Below are positions 26,767-35,240 of a stretch of 64,000 nucleotides of DNA, piece by piece. Each line of letters begins with the position of its first letter. The stretch's first letter is position 1. The stretch spans positions 6,086 to 70,085 of the forward strand of contig JBFJPL010000009.1 of the NCBI GenBank assembly GCA_041617155.1. The letters are read 5' to 3'. The translations under genes and the position numbers were made by a program. The notes under the pieces are model-generated. The model worked only from the letters and a program-made list of their open reading frames with translations. It searched no databases and was not told the DNA's origin. Source of the DNA: CAMYKD01 sp041617155. GTDB lineage: Bacteria; Pseudomonadota; Alphaproteobacteria; Kiloniellales; JAKSDN01.

Positions 26767-28006
26767 ATCGCAGAGCTTCCACGGGGTCGAGCCGGGCGGC
26801 CTGCCAAGCCGGCCAGAGCGGCGCCAGGAACGACCAGAAGAGCGCCATCAGGACGACCTGGGCGACCTCCATCGGATCGATCTTGGCGGGCAATTGCGAC
26901 AGGAAATAGATCTCGGCCGGAAACAGCGTCGAGCCGGTCAGGTTCTGGAGGAACTGGCGTATGGTCTCGATGTTGTCGGCAAAGGCAAAGCCGAGAGCAA
27001 AGCCGAGAATGGTGCCGCCGACACCGATCGACGCGCCGCTCAGGAAGAAGATCCGCAGGATCATGCCCCGCGTCGCGCCCATGGTGCGCAGAATCGCGAT
27101 GTCGCGCCCCTTGCCTTTGACCAGCATGTACTGGCCGGAGAGGATATTGAAGGCCGCAACCAGGATGATCAGCGACAGGATCAGGAACATGACGTTGCGT
27201 TCGACCTTGATGGCGTTGAAGAAGCTGGAGTTGGCCTGCTGCCAATCGACCGTGCGGTACCTAGCGCCGACCGCCTCCGCCACGTCGTTCCTGGTAATGT
27301 ATATGCCGTCCGGGTCGTCGACGAACAGCTCTATCGCGTTCACGCTTTGCGGTAGCCGGAAGTACAGCTGCGCCGCTTCCAGGGGCATGTAGACAAAGCT
27401 GCTGTCGTACTCGTACATGCCGATTTCGAACAGGCCGATGATGCGGTAGGCCTTGAGTCGCGGCATGGTCCCGAACGGTCCCTGGTTGCCGCGCGGCATG
27501 ACCAAGGTGAGGTCCTCGCCGACGCCGACGCCGAGGCGTTGTGCCAGACGGCTGCCCACCAGGACCACATCATCACCCTTGAAATCGTCCAGGGAGCCTG
27601 CAAGGACGTTGTCGGCGATCAGGGAGCGAGTTTTCAGCACGGCCGGATCGACGCCGCGCACCAGGGCGCCGAATGCCCGGCCGTCGGCGGTTACCATGAC
27701 CTGTCCCTGAATCTGCGGAACGACGCCGACCACACCGGTGAGCGCACGCAAATCTCGAGTCACACGGTCGAAATTCTGGATCGGCCTGTCATCGGCATAG
27801 ACCGTCAGGTGGCCGTTGACGCCCAGGATGCGGGACATCAGCTCCTCTCGGAAGCCGTTCATGACCGCCATGACGATGATCAGCGTGGCCACCCCCAGCG
27901 CGATACCGAGCAGCGAGAAGATCGCGATGACCGAGATGAAGCCCTCCTGGCGGCGGGCGCGCAGATAGCGCATCGCCACCATGCGTTCGAAAGCACTGAA
28001 GATCAT
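26759..28006 (-). CDS. lolC: Lipoprotein-releasing ABC transporter permease (LolC/LolE family)
   Basis: Membrane subunit of the Lol exporter, 415 aa. One helix near the N-terminus (VIAIFSLLGIALGVATLIIVMAVM), a large periplasmic MacB-like domain (residues about 50-260), and three C-terminal helices with the FtsX-like ILRTMGATRGMILRIFFLSG. Only one permease gene is present, as is usual in alphaproteobacteria, where it probably forms a homodimer. It lies 15 bp after proS and overlaps lolD. Confidence 0.93.
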   Translation of the reverse strand: MIFSAFERMVAMRYLRARRQEGFISVIAIFSLLGIALGVATLIIVMAVMNGFREELMSRILGVNGHLTVYADDRPIQNFDRVTRDLRALTGVVGVVPQIQGQVMVTADGRAFGALVRGVDPAVLKTRSLIADNVLAGSLDDFKGDDVVLVGSRLAQRLGVGVGEDLTLVMPRGNQGPFGTMPRLKAYRIIGLFEIGMYEYDSSFVYMPLEAAQLYFRLPQSVNAIELFVDDPDGIYITRNDVAEAVGARYRTVDWQQANSSFFNAIKVERNVMFLILSLIILVAAFNILSGQYMLVKGKGRDIAILRTMGATRGMILRIFFLSGASIGVGGTILGFALGFAFADNIETIRQFLQNLTGSTLFPAEIYFLSQLPAKIDPMEVAQVVLMALFWSFLAPLWPAWQAARLDPVEALRYE

Positions 28007-28021
28007 GTGGCGGCGCCCGGC

Positions 28022-29347
28022 TCAGCCGGCGAGCCGGGCCAGGGCGGAGTCGGGAGACAGCTCTTCGCGCTCGCCGCCCCGGCGCTGCTTCAGCTCGATC
28101 ACGCCCTGCTTGATGCCGCGCGGGCCGACCACCAGCTGCCACGGCAGGCCGATCAGATCCATCTCGGCGAACTTGGCGCCGGAGCGTTCGTCGCGGTCGT
28201 CGTAGAGCACCTCGACGCCGGCCCCGCGCAGCTTGGCGTAAAGCCCGTCGCAGGCCTCGGTGCAGGCGGGATCCCCGACTTTGAGGTTGATCAGCCCGAC
28301 CTTGAAGGGCGCCACGGACTCCGGCCAGACGATACCGGCGTCGTCGTGGTTCGCCTCGATGATGCCGCCGACCAGACGCGACACGCCGATGCCGTAGGAT
28401 CCCATGTGGACCGGCGTCTGGTTGTCGTCGGGCGTGGTCACCACGGCACCCAAGGGCTCCGAGTACTTGCTGCCGAAATAGAAGATGTGGCCGACTTCGA
28501 TGCCGCGTCCCTCATAGCGACGCCCTTCCGGCACCTGCATCTGGAACTGGGCGGCATCGTGCTTGTCGTCGGTTCGGGCGTAGAGGCTGGTGAAATGATC
28601 AACGATCTTCTGCAGGCCGGCGACATCGTCGTAGTCAACCTCGGAACTCAGCACGTCGACATCGACGAAGTCCTGGTCGCAGAAGACTTCCGATTCGCCG
28701 GTATCGGCCAGGATGATGAATTCGTGGCTCAGATTGCCGCCGATCGGCCCGGTGTCTGCCTCCATGGGAATGGCTTTTAGGCCCATGCGCGCGAATGTCC
28801 TCAAGTAAGTTACGAACATTTTATTGTAAGCAACTTTGGCTGCGTCATAATCCAGATCGAACGAATAGCTGTCCTTCATGAGAAACTCGCGCCCACGCAT
28901 GACGCCGAAGCGGGGCCGCACCTCGTCACGAAACTTCCATTGAATGTGGTAGAGCAGCTTGGGCAAGTCCCGGTAGCTCTTGACCGCATTCTTAAAGATG
29001 TCGGTGATCAATTCTTCGTTGGTCGGGCCATAGAGCATGTCGCGCCCGTGACGGTCCTCGATCCGCAGCATTTCCCTGCCGTAGTCTTCGTAGCGGCCTG
29101 ACTGTTTCCAGAGATCGGCCGACTGGATGGTCGGCATGAGCACTTCTTGGCACCCGGCGGCGTCCTGCTCCTCGCGTACGATCCGCTCGATGTTCTTGAG
29201 CACCCGAAAGCCGAGCGGCAGCCAGGAGTAAATACCGGCAGCGGCCTGGCGCACCATGCCGGCACGCAGCATCAAGCGGTGCGAGACGATCTGGGCTTCG
29301 GCAGGTGTCTCCTTCAGTGTGGGAAGGAAATAGGCGGAGCGGCGCAT
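28022..29347 (-). CDS. proS: Prolyl-tRNA synthetase, short alphaproteobacterial type
   Basis: Class II synthetase for tRNA-Pro. The ATG at 29347 after GAGGTATCG gives 441 aa. This is the short form without the INS editing domain found in E. coli (572 aa): class II motif 2 (DEVRPRFGVMRGREFLMKDSY) runs on to a motif 3 region (HMGSYGIGVSRLVGGIIE) with only about 200 residues between. The N-terminus MRRSAYFLPTLKETPAEAQ is typical. A cluster of A/T-ending codons at about 28800-28860 is unusual (see findings). It heads the proS-lolC-lolD operon. Confidence 0.95.
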   Translation of the reverse strand: MRRSAYFLPTLKETPAEAQIVSHRLMLRAGMVRQAAAGIYSWLPLGFRVLKNIERIVREEQDAAGCQEVLMPTIQSADLWKQSGRYEDYGREMLRIEDRHGRDMLYGPTNEELITDIFKNAVKSYRDLPKLLYHIQWKFRDEVRPRFGVMRGREFLMKDSYSFDLDYDAAKVAYNKMFVTYLRTFARMGLKAIPMEADTGPIGGNLSHEFIILADTGESEVFCDQDFVDVDVLSSEVDYDDVAGLQKIVDHFTSLYARTDDKHDAAQFQMQVPEGRRYEGRGIEVGHIFYFGSKYSEPLGAVVTTPDDNQTPVHMGSYGIGVSRLVGGIIEANHDDAGIVWPESVAPFKVGLINLKVGDPACTEACDGLYAKLRGAGVEVLYDDRDERSGAKFAEMDLIGLPWQLVVGPRGIKQGVIELKQRRGGEREELSPDSALARLAG

Positions 29348-29521
29348 CGATACCTCGAGTGTGAAAACTTGTTCGCGGGCGGCCATTCCAACCGGCCTCG
29401 GGTATCCGGACCGCGAGCCCGCAGAGACTATGGGAAGGCACCAAGGATGTCCATGGCGTGCGGGCTGCGCCGCCACGGACAGACACCGATGGAGAACTGC
29501 CCCTAGAAGGGCTCAGTCGGG

Positions 29522-29953
29522 CTAGCCGCCCGTAGATAGACGCCGCCGACAACTTTCGGCCAGCACGGAATGGGCCTCGCTGCGCAGCGGCTCGCCGTTG
29601 AACAGGATCGTGTCGCCTTTCAGCTGAACCACGCCGATAACGGCCTCGGCCTCGTAGCTTTCGGGATCGGGCGGAATGCCCAGGCGGTCGAACAGGTTGA
29701 TGTCGATCACGATCACGACGTCTTCGATCCGGTCGATTCGGGCTGCGCCGTCGACCTCGGCGCCCGCCACCGGTCGGCCGTGAGCGTCGACGCCGGGCTG
29801 GAAGGCCGCATCCGGTGCCGGCTGATGCTTGACAAGACGAATACAGTCGGCCTTTGTGATACGCAGCTTTGCATCGTCGGCCGCGGCAGGGGCAAGTGCG
29901 GCGGCGATCAGACATACTAGGCCCGCGGGGGCGAATTGGCAGCGGCGCGGCAT
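29522..29953 (-). CDS. Conserved exported protein of unknown function
   Basis: A 143-aa protein with an N-terminal signal peptide (GLVCLIAAALAPAAA-DD). The mature part begins KLRITKADCIRLVKH and contains GVDAHGRPVAGAEV and a strongly hydrophobic acidic stretch DVVIVIDINLFDRLGIPPD. Two cysteines remain in the mature protein. I have seen similar exported hypotheticals in Rhodospirillales but no function is known to me. It lies upstream of proS on the same strand, 174 bp away, and is divergent from the NCS2 permease. Confidence 0.75.
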   Translation of the reverse strand: MPRRCQFAPAGLVCLIAAALAPAAADDAKLRITKADCIRLVKHQPAPDAAFQPGVDAHGRPVAGAEVDGAARIDRIEDVVIVIDINLFDRLGIPPDPESYEAEAVIGVVQLKGDTILFNGEPLRSEAHSVLAESCRRRLSTGG

Positions 29954-30022
29954 GGTTCGAGCCTAGGTCGCACCTGCTAAAAAAGCCATAAGCCCCGGCC
30001 GGCGGGCGACAAGGGGGCAGAA

Positions 30023-31318
30023 ATGTCTGCGCTGGATAAATTCTTCAAACTGTCCGACCACGGCACCACGGTGCAGACCGAGGTGATGGCCGGGGTCACG
30101 ACCTTCCTGACCATGGGCTATATCACCTTCGTCAACCCGGCGATCCTAGCCGATGCCGGCATGGATTTCGGCGCCGTCTTCGTGGCGACATGCGTCGCGG
30201 CGGCGATCGGCACCCTGGTCATGGGGCTCTACGCGAACTACCCGATCGCGCTGGCGCCGGGCATGGGGCTGAATGCTTTCTTCACCTACGGCGTCGTGCT
30301 GGGCATGGGCCATACCTGGCAGACCGCCTTGGGCGCGGTCTTCCTCTCGGGCATAATTTTCATCATCCTGAGCGTGCTGCCGGTGCGCGAGTGGATCATC
30401 AACTCGATTCCCAAGACACTGAAACTGGCGATCTCGGCGGGGATCGGCCTGTTCCTGGCGATCATCGCGCTCAAGAACGCCGGCATCGTGGTCGACAACC
30501 CGGCCACGCTGGTCGCCCTGGGCGATCTCAAACTGCCCGCGCCCCTGCTCGCCTTGGCCGGCTTCGTACTCATGGTCGCGCTCGATTTCCGCCGGGTGCC
30601 GGGCGCGGTGATCATCGGAATCCTCGCGGTGACCGCGGCCGGCGTTGTGCTTGGCGTTTCCGAGTGGAAAGGCTTCGCCTCGCTACCGCCCGACCCCAGC
30701 CCGACCCTGTTCCAGCTCGATATCGCCGGGGCGCTCGAACTGGGCCTTCTGACCGTGGTCTTCACCTTCCTCATGGTCGATCTGTTCGATACGGCCGGCA
30801 CCTTGATCGGGCTCGCCCACCGCGCCGGCATGCTCGATGCGCAGGGCCGCCTGCCGCGCCTGCGCAACGCGCTGCTGGCCGACAGCACCGCCACGGTCGC
30901 GGGCTCCCTGCTCGGCACCTCGACCACGACCAGCTACATCGAGAGCGCGGCCGGCATCAAGACCGGCGGCCGGACCGGTCTGACCGCCGTCACCGTCGCG
31001 GCGCTGTTCCTGCTTTGCCTGTTCTTCTCGCCGCTCGCCCAGACCGTGCCCGCCTATGCGACCGCGCCGGCGCTGCTCTTCGTCGCCTGCCTGATGGCAC
31101 GCGGCCTGGCCGAGCTCGACTGGGAGGACGCCACGGACTATGCGCCCGCGGTGATCACGGCAATCGCCATGCCGCTCACCTTCTCGATCGCCAACGGCAT
31201 CGGCATCGGCTTCATCGTCTACGCCGTGATCAAGGTCCTCAGCGGCAAGTTCGCCGAGTGTCCGCCCGCGGTTCTGGGGATCGCCGGCCTGTTCGTGATC
31301 AAGTTCGCGTTCTTTTGA
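30023..31318 (+). CDS. NCS2-family purine permease (AzgA/GhxP-like)
   Basis: Proton-coupled importer of hypoxanthine/guanine/adenine type. It is 431 aa with about 12-14 membrane segments. The beginning FKLSDHGTTVQTEVMAGVTT with FLTMGYITFVNP, the substrate-region ALAPGMGLNAFFTYGV and the later LFDTAGTLIGLA and GTSTTTSYIESAAGI are AzgA-subfamily marks. The ATG at 30023 follows AAGGGGGCAGAA. It is the only plus-strand gene between the PilZ/lipoprotein pair and the PAS gene and looks like an insertion in an otherwise conserved minus-strand neighbourhood. The precise purine cannot be assigned from sequence. Confidence 0.92.
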   Translation: MSALDKFFKLSDHGTTVQTEVMAGVTTFLTMGYITFVNPAILADAGMDFGAVFVATCVAAAIGTLVMGLYANYPIALAPGMGLNAFFTYGVVLGMGHTWQTALGAVFLSGIIFIILSVLPVREWIINSIPKTLKLAISAGIGLFLAIIALKNAGIVVDNPATLVALGDLKLPAPLLALAGFVLMVALDFRRVPGAVIIGILAVTAAGVVLGVSEWKGFASLPPDPSPTLFQLDIAGALELGLLTVVFTFLMVDLFDTAGTLIGLAHRAGMLDAQGRLPRLRNALLADSTATVAGSLLGTSTTTSYIESAAGIKTGGRTGLTAVTVAALFLLCLFFSPLAQTVPAYATAPALLFVACLMARGLAELDWEDATDYAPAVITAIAMPLTFSIANGIGIGFIVYAVIKVLSGKFAECPPAVLGIAGLFVIKFAFF

Positions 31319-31342
31319 TAAGGCTTGAGCGCCCGGCCTTTC

Positions 31343-31579
31343 TCAGGTCGGGCGGAAGCTGATCAGTCCGGAGTCGATCAGGTAGTAGGCGATGCCCCAA
31401 AGCAGCGTCGCGATGACGGTCGTGATCGTGAATTTCCGGACCAGAAGGGGCTTTTCCGGGGCGCTGGTCGCGTGGCCGGGCTCCGGGTTTTCCGGCACCT
31501 TGATGCCCCAGGGCAGCACGGTAAAGAGCACCACCCACCAGATCATCACGTAGACCATAATGCCGGTGAACCAGTTCAT
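31343..31579 (-). CDS. DUF1467-family small membrane protein
   Basis: A 78-aa protein with two membrane helices (MVYVMIWWVVLFTVLPWG and ITTVIATLLWGIAYYLIDSG) joined by a short hydrophilic loop. WWVVLFTVLPWG is the mark of DUF1467, an alphaproteobacterial family of unknown function regularly found after mce near proS. It ends the long nuo-birA-coaX-rnj-mce block. An imperfect 9-bp hairpin at its stop codon (about 31331-31353) might end both this unit and the convergent permease gene, but it has no T-tract. Confidence 0.9.
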   Translation of the reverse strand: MNWFTGIMVYVMIWWVVLFTVLPWGIKVPENPEPGHATSAPEKPLLVRKFTITTVIATLLWGIAYYLIDSGLISFRPT

Positions 31580-31586
31580 CGCGCAA

Positions 31587-31991
31587 TCACACCTGCTCCA
31601 GCTCGATCAAGGTACCGGAGAAGTCTTTCGGGTGCAGGAACAGGACCGGCTTGTCGTGGGCCCCGGTCTTGGGTTCGCCGTCGCCCAGCACCCGCGCGCC
31701 GTCGGCGACCAGCCGGTCGCGGGCGGCCAGGATATCGTCGACCTCGTAGCAGAGGTGGTGCATGCCGCCGCTCGGGCTGCGCTCCAGGAAGGCGGCTATG
31801 GGCGAGTTGTCGCCCAGAGGATGGAGCAGCTCGATCTTGGTGTTGGGGAGCTCGACGAAGACCACGGTGACGCCGTGCGCCGGTTGGTCGACGGGATCGG
31901 AAACCCGGGCACCCAGCAGGTCGCGGTACTGGGCGCTGGCGGCGGCAAGGTCCGGTACCGCAATAGCCACGTGGTTCAGTCGTCCAATCAC
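31587..31991 (-). CDS. mce: Methylmalonyl-CoA epimerase
   Basis: Interconverts (R)- and (S)-methylmalonyl-CoA in propionyl-CoA degradation. It is a 134-aa VOC-fold protein. GTG start after AAGGAGGCGAACAAG. The motifs LNHVAIAVPDL (metal His), GMHHLCYEV (His) and the C-terminal FSGTLIELEQV (Glu) match the family. No mutase genes are in the window. It is 7 bp before DUF1467. Confidence 0.92.
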   Translation of the reverse strand: MIGRLNHVAIAVPDLAAASAQYRDLLGARVSDPVDQPAHGVTVVFVELPNTKIELLHPLGDNSPIAAFLERSPSGGMHHLCYEVDDILAARDRLVADGARVLGDGEPKTGAHDKPVLFLHPKDFSGTLIELEQV

Positions 31992-32027
31992 CTTGTTCGC
32001 CTCCTTTTGCTCAACAGCCGATCCAAA

Positions 32028-33689
32028 TCACAAGCGCAGCAGATGAACCTTAGTCACCGGCTTTTTGCCGACCGCGCGGAACAGCGCCCGGCGTACCGCG
32101 ATACGCGCCGTCTCGCCCAACCTCTCGTCGCTGCGCAGCGCACCGCGCGGAAGCTTGGCCAAAGCCTCTTCCACCGCCTCCAGGGCATCCGCCGTTGCGT
32201 CGGCTTCCTCATCCGGGTCGAGCACCCCTTGCATTGATAGACAGGGCTCACTTACGAGGGCGCCCTTTTCGTCAACGGCCAGGCTGAGCAACGCCACGCC
32301 ATTGTACACCAGCTTCTGCCGGCCGCGAATAACCGGGCTGTCCGCGGGAATTAGCCGGTTGCCGTCGAGCAGCAATCGGCCGCTCGGCACGTGGCCCAGC
32401 ACCTCGGCGCCCTTGGCGGACAGGCTGATCAAGGTGCCATTCTCGGCGACGATCGCCTGCGGCACCTGGCAGGCCCGGGCGAGTTCCGCGTGCTCGGCCA
32501 GATGACGGGCCTCGCCGTGAACCGGTATCGCCACCTGGGGCCGCACCCATTGGTACATCTGCGCCAATTCGTCGCGCGCCGGATGGCCGGAGACATGGAT
32601 GAAATGATCCCGGTCGGTCACCACCTTGACGCCCTGGCGCACCAGTTCGTTCTGCAGCGTCGAGATGGCTTTTTCGTTGCCCGGAATGACCCGCGACGAA
32701 AAGACCACCGCGTCGCCCGGGTCCAGCGAGACCTCCGGGTGCTCGTCGTGAGCGATACGCCATAGCGCCGAGCGTGGTTCGCCCTGGCTGCCGGTGCAGA
32801 GCAGCAATACTTCCTGGCGCGGCAGGTAGCCGAGGTCGCTGTCGGAAACCAGTGGCGGCAGACCCTCGAGGTATCCCGTCTCGACCGCCGCCTGATAGAT
32901 CCGGTGCATGGAACGGCCGACCAGGGCGACCCGCCGGCCATGGTCCGTGGCGACCTGGACAATCGTCCTGAGACGCGCCACGTTGCTCGCGAAGCAGGCG
33001 ACGGCGACACGCCCCTTGAAGCCACCGATCAGTTCGGCAAGATTAACCCCTACCTCTCCTTCGGAGCCGGACTCGCCCTCGACCAGCGCGTTGGTCGAAT
33101 CGCACACCATGGCGAGCACGCCTTCGTCCGCAAGGCGTCGCAAGGCGGCTTCGTCGTAGTCGTCGCCGACCACCGGGTCGGGATCGAGCTTCCAGTCGCC
33201 GGTATGAAGCACGGTTCCCGCGGCGGTCCTGAGCACCACTGCATTGGGTTCCGGGATCGAATGGGTCAGGGTGATCAGTTCGATTTCGAAAGGGCCGACG
33301 GAGAAACGGCCGGACATGGGCACCTCGGTCACCACCGCATCCTTTGCCTCGCCGTTTTCCGCCAGTTTGTTGCGCAGCACCGCGGCGGTGAAGGGCGTTG
33401 CGTAGATCGGACAACGGAACCGTGGCCATAGATGGGGCACCGCGCCGATGTGATCCTCGTGGGCGTGGGTCAGGACCAGACCGGCCAGCTTTTCACGCTG
33501 GGCTTCGATGAAGCTCGGGTCCGGCATCACCAGGTCGATGCCGGGCAGACGATCGTCGGCGAAGGTGACGCCCAGGTCGATCATCAGCCAGGCGCCGTCG
33601 TGGCAGTAGAGGTTGAGGTTCATGCCGATCTCACCGGTGCCGCCAAGCGGCAGGAACCAGAGATCGGCGGGTCCGGCGAGCTGTTTCAC
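32028..33689 (-). CDS. rnj: Ribonuclease J
   Basis: Metallo-beta-lactamase/beta-CASP RNase with endo- and 5' exonuclease activity, used in rRNA and mRNA processing. The GTG at 33689 overlaps the coaX stop (GTGA) and gives 553 aa, the normal size; an open extension to 34229 lies within coaX. Zinc motif THAHEDHIGAVPHLWPRF, then HTGDWKLDPDP, and the beta-CASP blocks TGSQGEPRSALWRIA and HVSGHPARDEL with IPVHGEARH. It ends with a basic C-terminal region. Confidence 0.96.
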   Translation of the reverse strand: MKQLAGPADLWFLPLGGTGEIGMNLNLYCHDGAWLMIDLGVTFADDRLPGIDLVMPDPSFIEAQREKLAGLVLTHAHEDHIGAVPHLWPRFRCPIYATPFTAAVLRNKLAENGEAKDAVVTEVPMSGRFSVGPFEIELITLTHSIPEPNAVVLRTAAGTVLHTGDWKLDPDPVVGDDYDEAALRRLADEGVLAMVCDSTNALVEGESGSEGEVGVNLAELIGGFKGRVAVACFASNVARLRTIVQVATDHGRRVALVGRSMHRIYQAAVETGYLEGLPPLVSDSDLGYLPRQEVLLLCTGSQGEPRSALWRIAHDEHPEVSLDPGDAVVFSSRVIPGNEKAISTLQNELVRQGVKVVTDRDHFIHVSGHPARDELAQMYQWVRPQVAIPVHGEARHLAEHAELARACQVPQAIVAENGTLISLSAKGAEVLGHVPSGRLLLDGNRLIPADSPVIRGRQKLVYNGVALLSLAVDEKGALVSEPCLSMQGVLDPDEEADATADALEAVEEALAKLPRGALRSDERLGETARIAVRRALFRAVGKKPVTKVHLLRL

Positions 33690-34456
33690 GCTGGTTTCGC
33701 TCGATTGGCTTTGTGGATCAGTGCAAGACCCCGCACCGTCAGATCGGGATCGCTGTGTTCGATGCTGGTGCAGGCCTCGGTGAACAGCGGCGCCAGGCCG
33801 CCGGTCGCGATCACGGTCATCGGCCAGCCGGTCTCTTCCTTGATACGCCCGACCAAGCCCTCGATCATCGAGACATAGCCCCAATAGAGCCCGGACTGCA
33901 TGGCCGGCACCGTCGCCTTGCCGACCACCTGCTCGGGCCGGACCACGGCGATCCGGGGCAGCTGGGAGCCGGCCTGGTAGAGCGCTTCGACCGAAAGGTT
34001 GACGCCGGGAGCCAGAACGCCGCCTTCGTAGCTGCCGTCGGGGCCGATGACGTCGAAGCTGGTCGCGGTTCCGAAATCGATAATGATCAGGGCGACTCCG
34101 TACTTGGCATGGCCGGCGACCGCGTTGACCAGACGGTCGGCGCCGACCTGCTGGGCCTTGATGGCAATGCCCAGGTCCACATCCGGTTCGCCGATCATCA
34201 TGGGTTTGATGCCGAAATACTGGCTGCACAGCGTTTTGAGGTTGTAGACCGCCGGCGGCACGACAGAGGCGATGATCGCGCCGTCGATGTCCTTGGGCGT
34301 GAGCCCTTCAAGCGCCATCAAATGGGTCAGCCAGACCGCATACTCGTCGGCGGTCCGCTTGGTGTCGCTGGAGGCCCGCCATCGCGCGCGCAACTGGTCG
34401 CCGTCGAACAGCGCGAAGACCACGTTGGTGTTACCGGAATCGATCGTCAGCAGCAT
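33686..34456 (-). CDS. coaX: Type III pantothenate kinase
   Basis: First step of coenzyme A synthesis, the K+-dependent and CoA-insensitive kinase type. The ATG at 34456, one base after the birA stop region, gives 256 aa. The phosphate loop is MLLTIDSGNTNVVFALFDG, followed by GVDLGIAIK-like PDVDLGIAIKAQQVGADRLVN and IIIDFGTATSFDVI. It is found between birA and rnj in many alphaproteobacteria. Confidence 0.95.
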   Translation of the reverse strand: MLLTIDSGNTNVVFALFDGDQLRARWRASSDTKRTADEYAVWLTHLMALEGLTPKDIDGAIIASVVPPAVYNLKTLCSQYFGIKPMMIGEPDVDLGIAIKAQQVGADRLVNAVAGHAKYGVALIIIDFGTATSFDVIGPDGSYEGGVLAPGVNLSVEALYQAGSQLPRIAVVRPEQVVGKATVPAMQSGLYWGYVSMIEGLVGRIKEETGWPMTVIATGGLAPLFTEACTSIEHSDPDLTVRGLALIHKANRAKPA

Positions 34457-34457
34457 G

Positions 34458-35240
34458 TCAGGCGGGTCCGTTGAAATAAACATCGCCGGCCGCAATGGAC
34501 CGGACCGCGCCGTCGGGCATCTCGATCAACAGGGCACCGCCCACGTCCAGGTCGCGAAAGGTGCCGTTCAGGGTTTCGCCGGGCAGCCGAACCCTGATCG
34601 GCTCGCCCAGGCCATAAGCATGGCGCAGCCAGGCCTGGCGGATCGGTGCGAAACCCTCGTCGAGCCATCGGTTGACCCAGGCAAGGAAGTGCCGGGCGAT
34701 GGCCTGAAGCAGATCGACCTCGCTCAGCTCCGGGTCCGCGCCTTCATAGCACAGGCTGGTGGCGGGGAACTCGGTACCTTCCGGGTGGCTCTTCACGTTG
34801 ACACCAACCCCCAGAATCAGCCAGTCGAGCCCGCCTTCGGGCGTCGTCTTGGATTCCAACAGAATGCCGGCGCCCTTTCGAGCGTTGAACAAGACGTCGT
34901 TTGGCCACTTGTAGTGAATCTCGATCATCGGCGGCGCGACGCTGCCGACACCGTCGCCGACGCCGAGCGCCGCGACAAAGGCCAGCTGCGACGCCTCGGC
35001 CAGGCTGCAGTCAGGTCGCAGCACGAGCGAGAAGTATAGATTTCCTGGCGGGCTTGACCAAGTCCTGCCCTGACGGCCCCGGCCTTTGGATTGCTCACGG
35101 ACCCAGACCAGCGTACCGTCTTCGGCGCCCTCGTCGGCTAAGCGTTTGGCCTCGTCGTTGCTGCTGCCGACCCGGTCGAGCGCGACCAGGCGGTAGGCGG
35201 GTGGCAGGCGGGGGCCGGGTTTTGCCGCCGAATCGCTCAT
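34458..35240 (-). CDS. birA: Biotin-[acetyl-CoA-carboxylase] ligase
   Basis: Activates biotin and attaches it to carboxylase carrier domains. The ATG at 35240 overlaps the nuoN stop (ATGA) and gives 260 aa. The biotinyl-AMP loop GRGRQGRTWSSPPGNLYFS is intact, as are YKWPNDVLF and LGVGVNV. There is no N-terminal helix-turn-helix, so it is a ligase only and not a repressor like E. coli BirA. It follows complex I genes without a gap. Confidence 0.95.
   Translation of the reverse strand: MSDSAAKPGPRLPPAYRLVALDRVGSSNDEAKRLADEGAEDGTLVWVREQSKGRGRQGRTWSSPPGNLYFSLVLRPDCSLAEASQLAFVAALGVGDGVGSVAPPMIEIHYKWPNDVLFNARKGAGILLESKTTPEGGLDWLILGVGVNVKSHPEGTEFPATSLCYEGADPELSEVDLLQAIARHFLAWVNRWLDEGFAPIRQAWLRHAYGLGEPIRVRLPGETLNGTFRDLDVGGALLIEMPDGAVRSIAAGDVYFNGPA

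Noticed and set aside
31331..31353. Bidirectional terminator between the NCS2 permease and DUF1467 genes
   Set aside because: The 9-bp imperfect hairpin lacks a T-tract on either side and overlaps the DUF1467 coding end, so it was not listed as a terminator.
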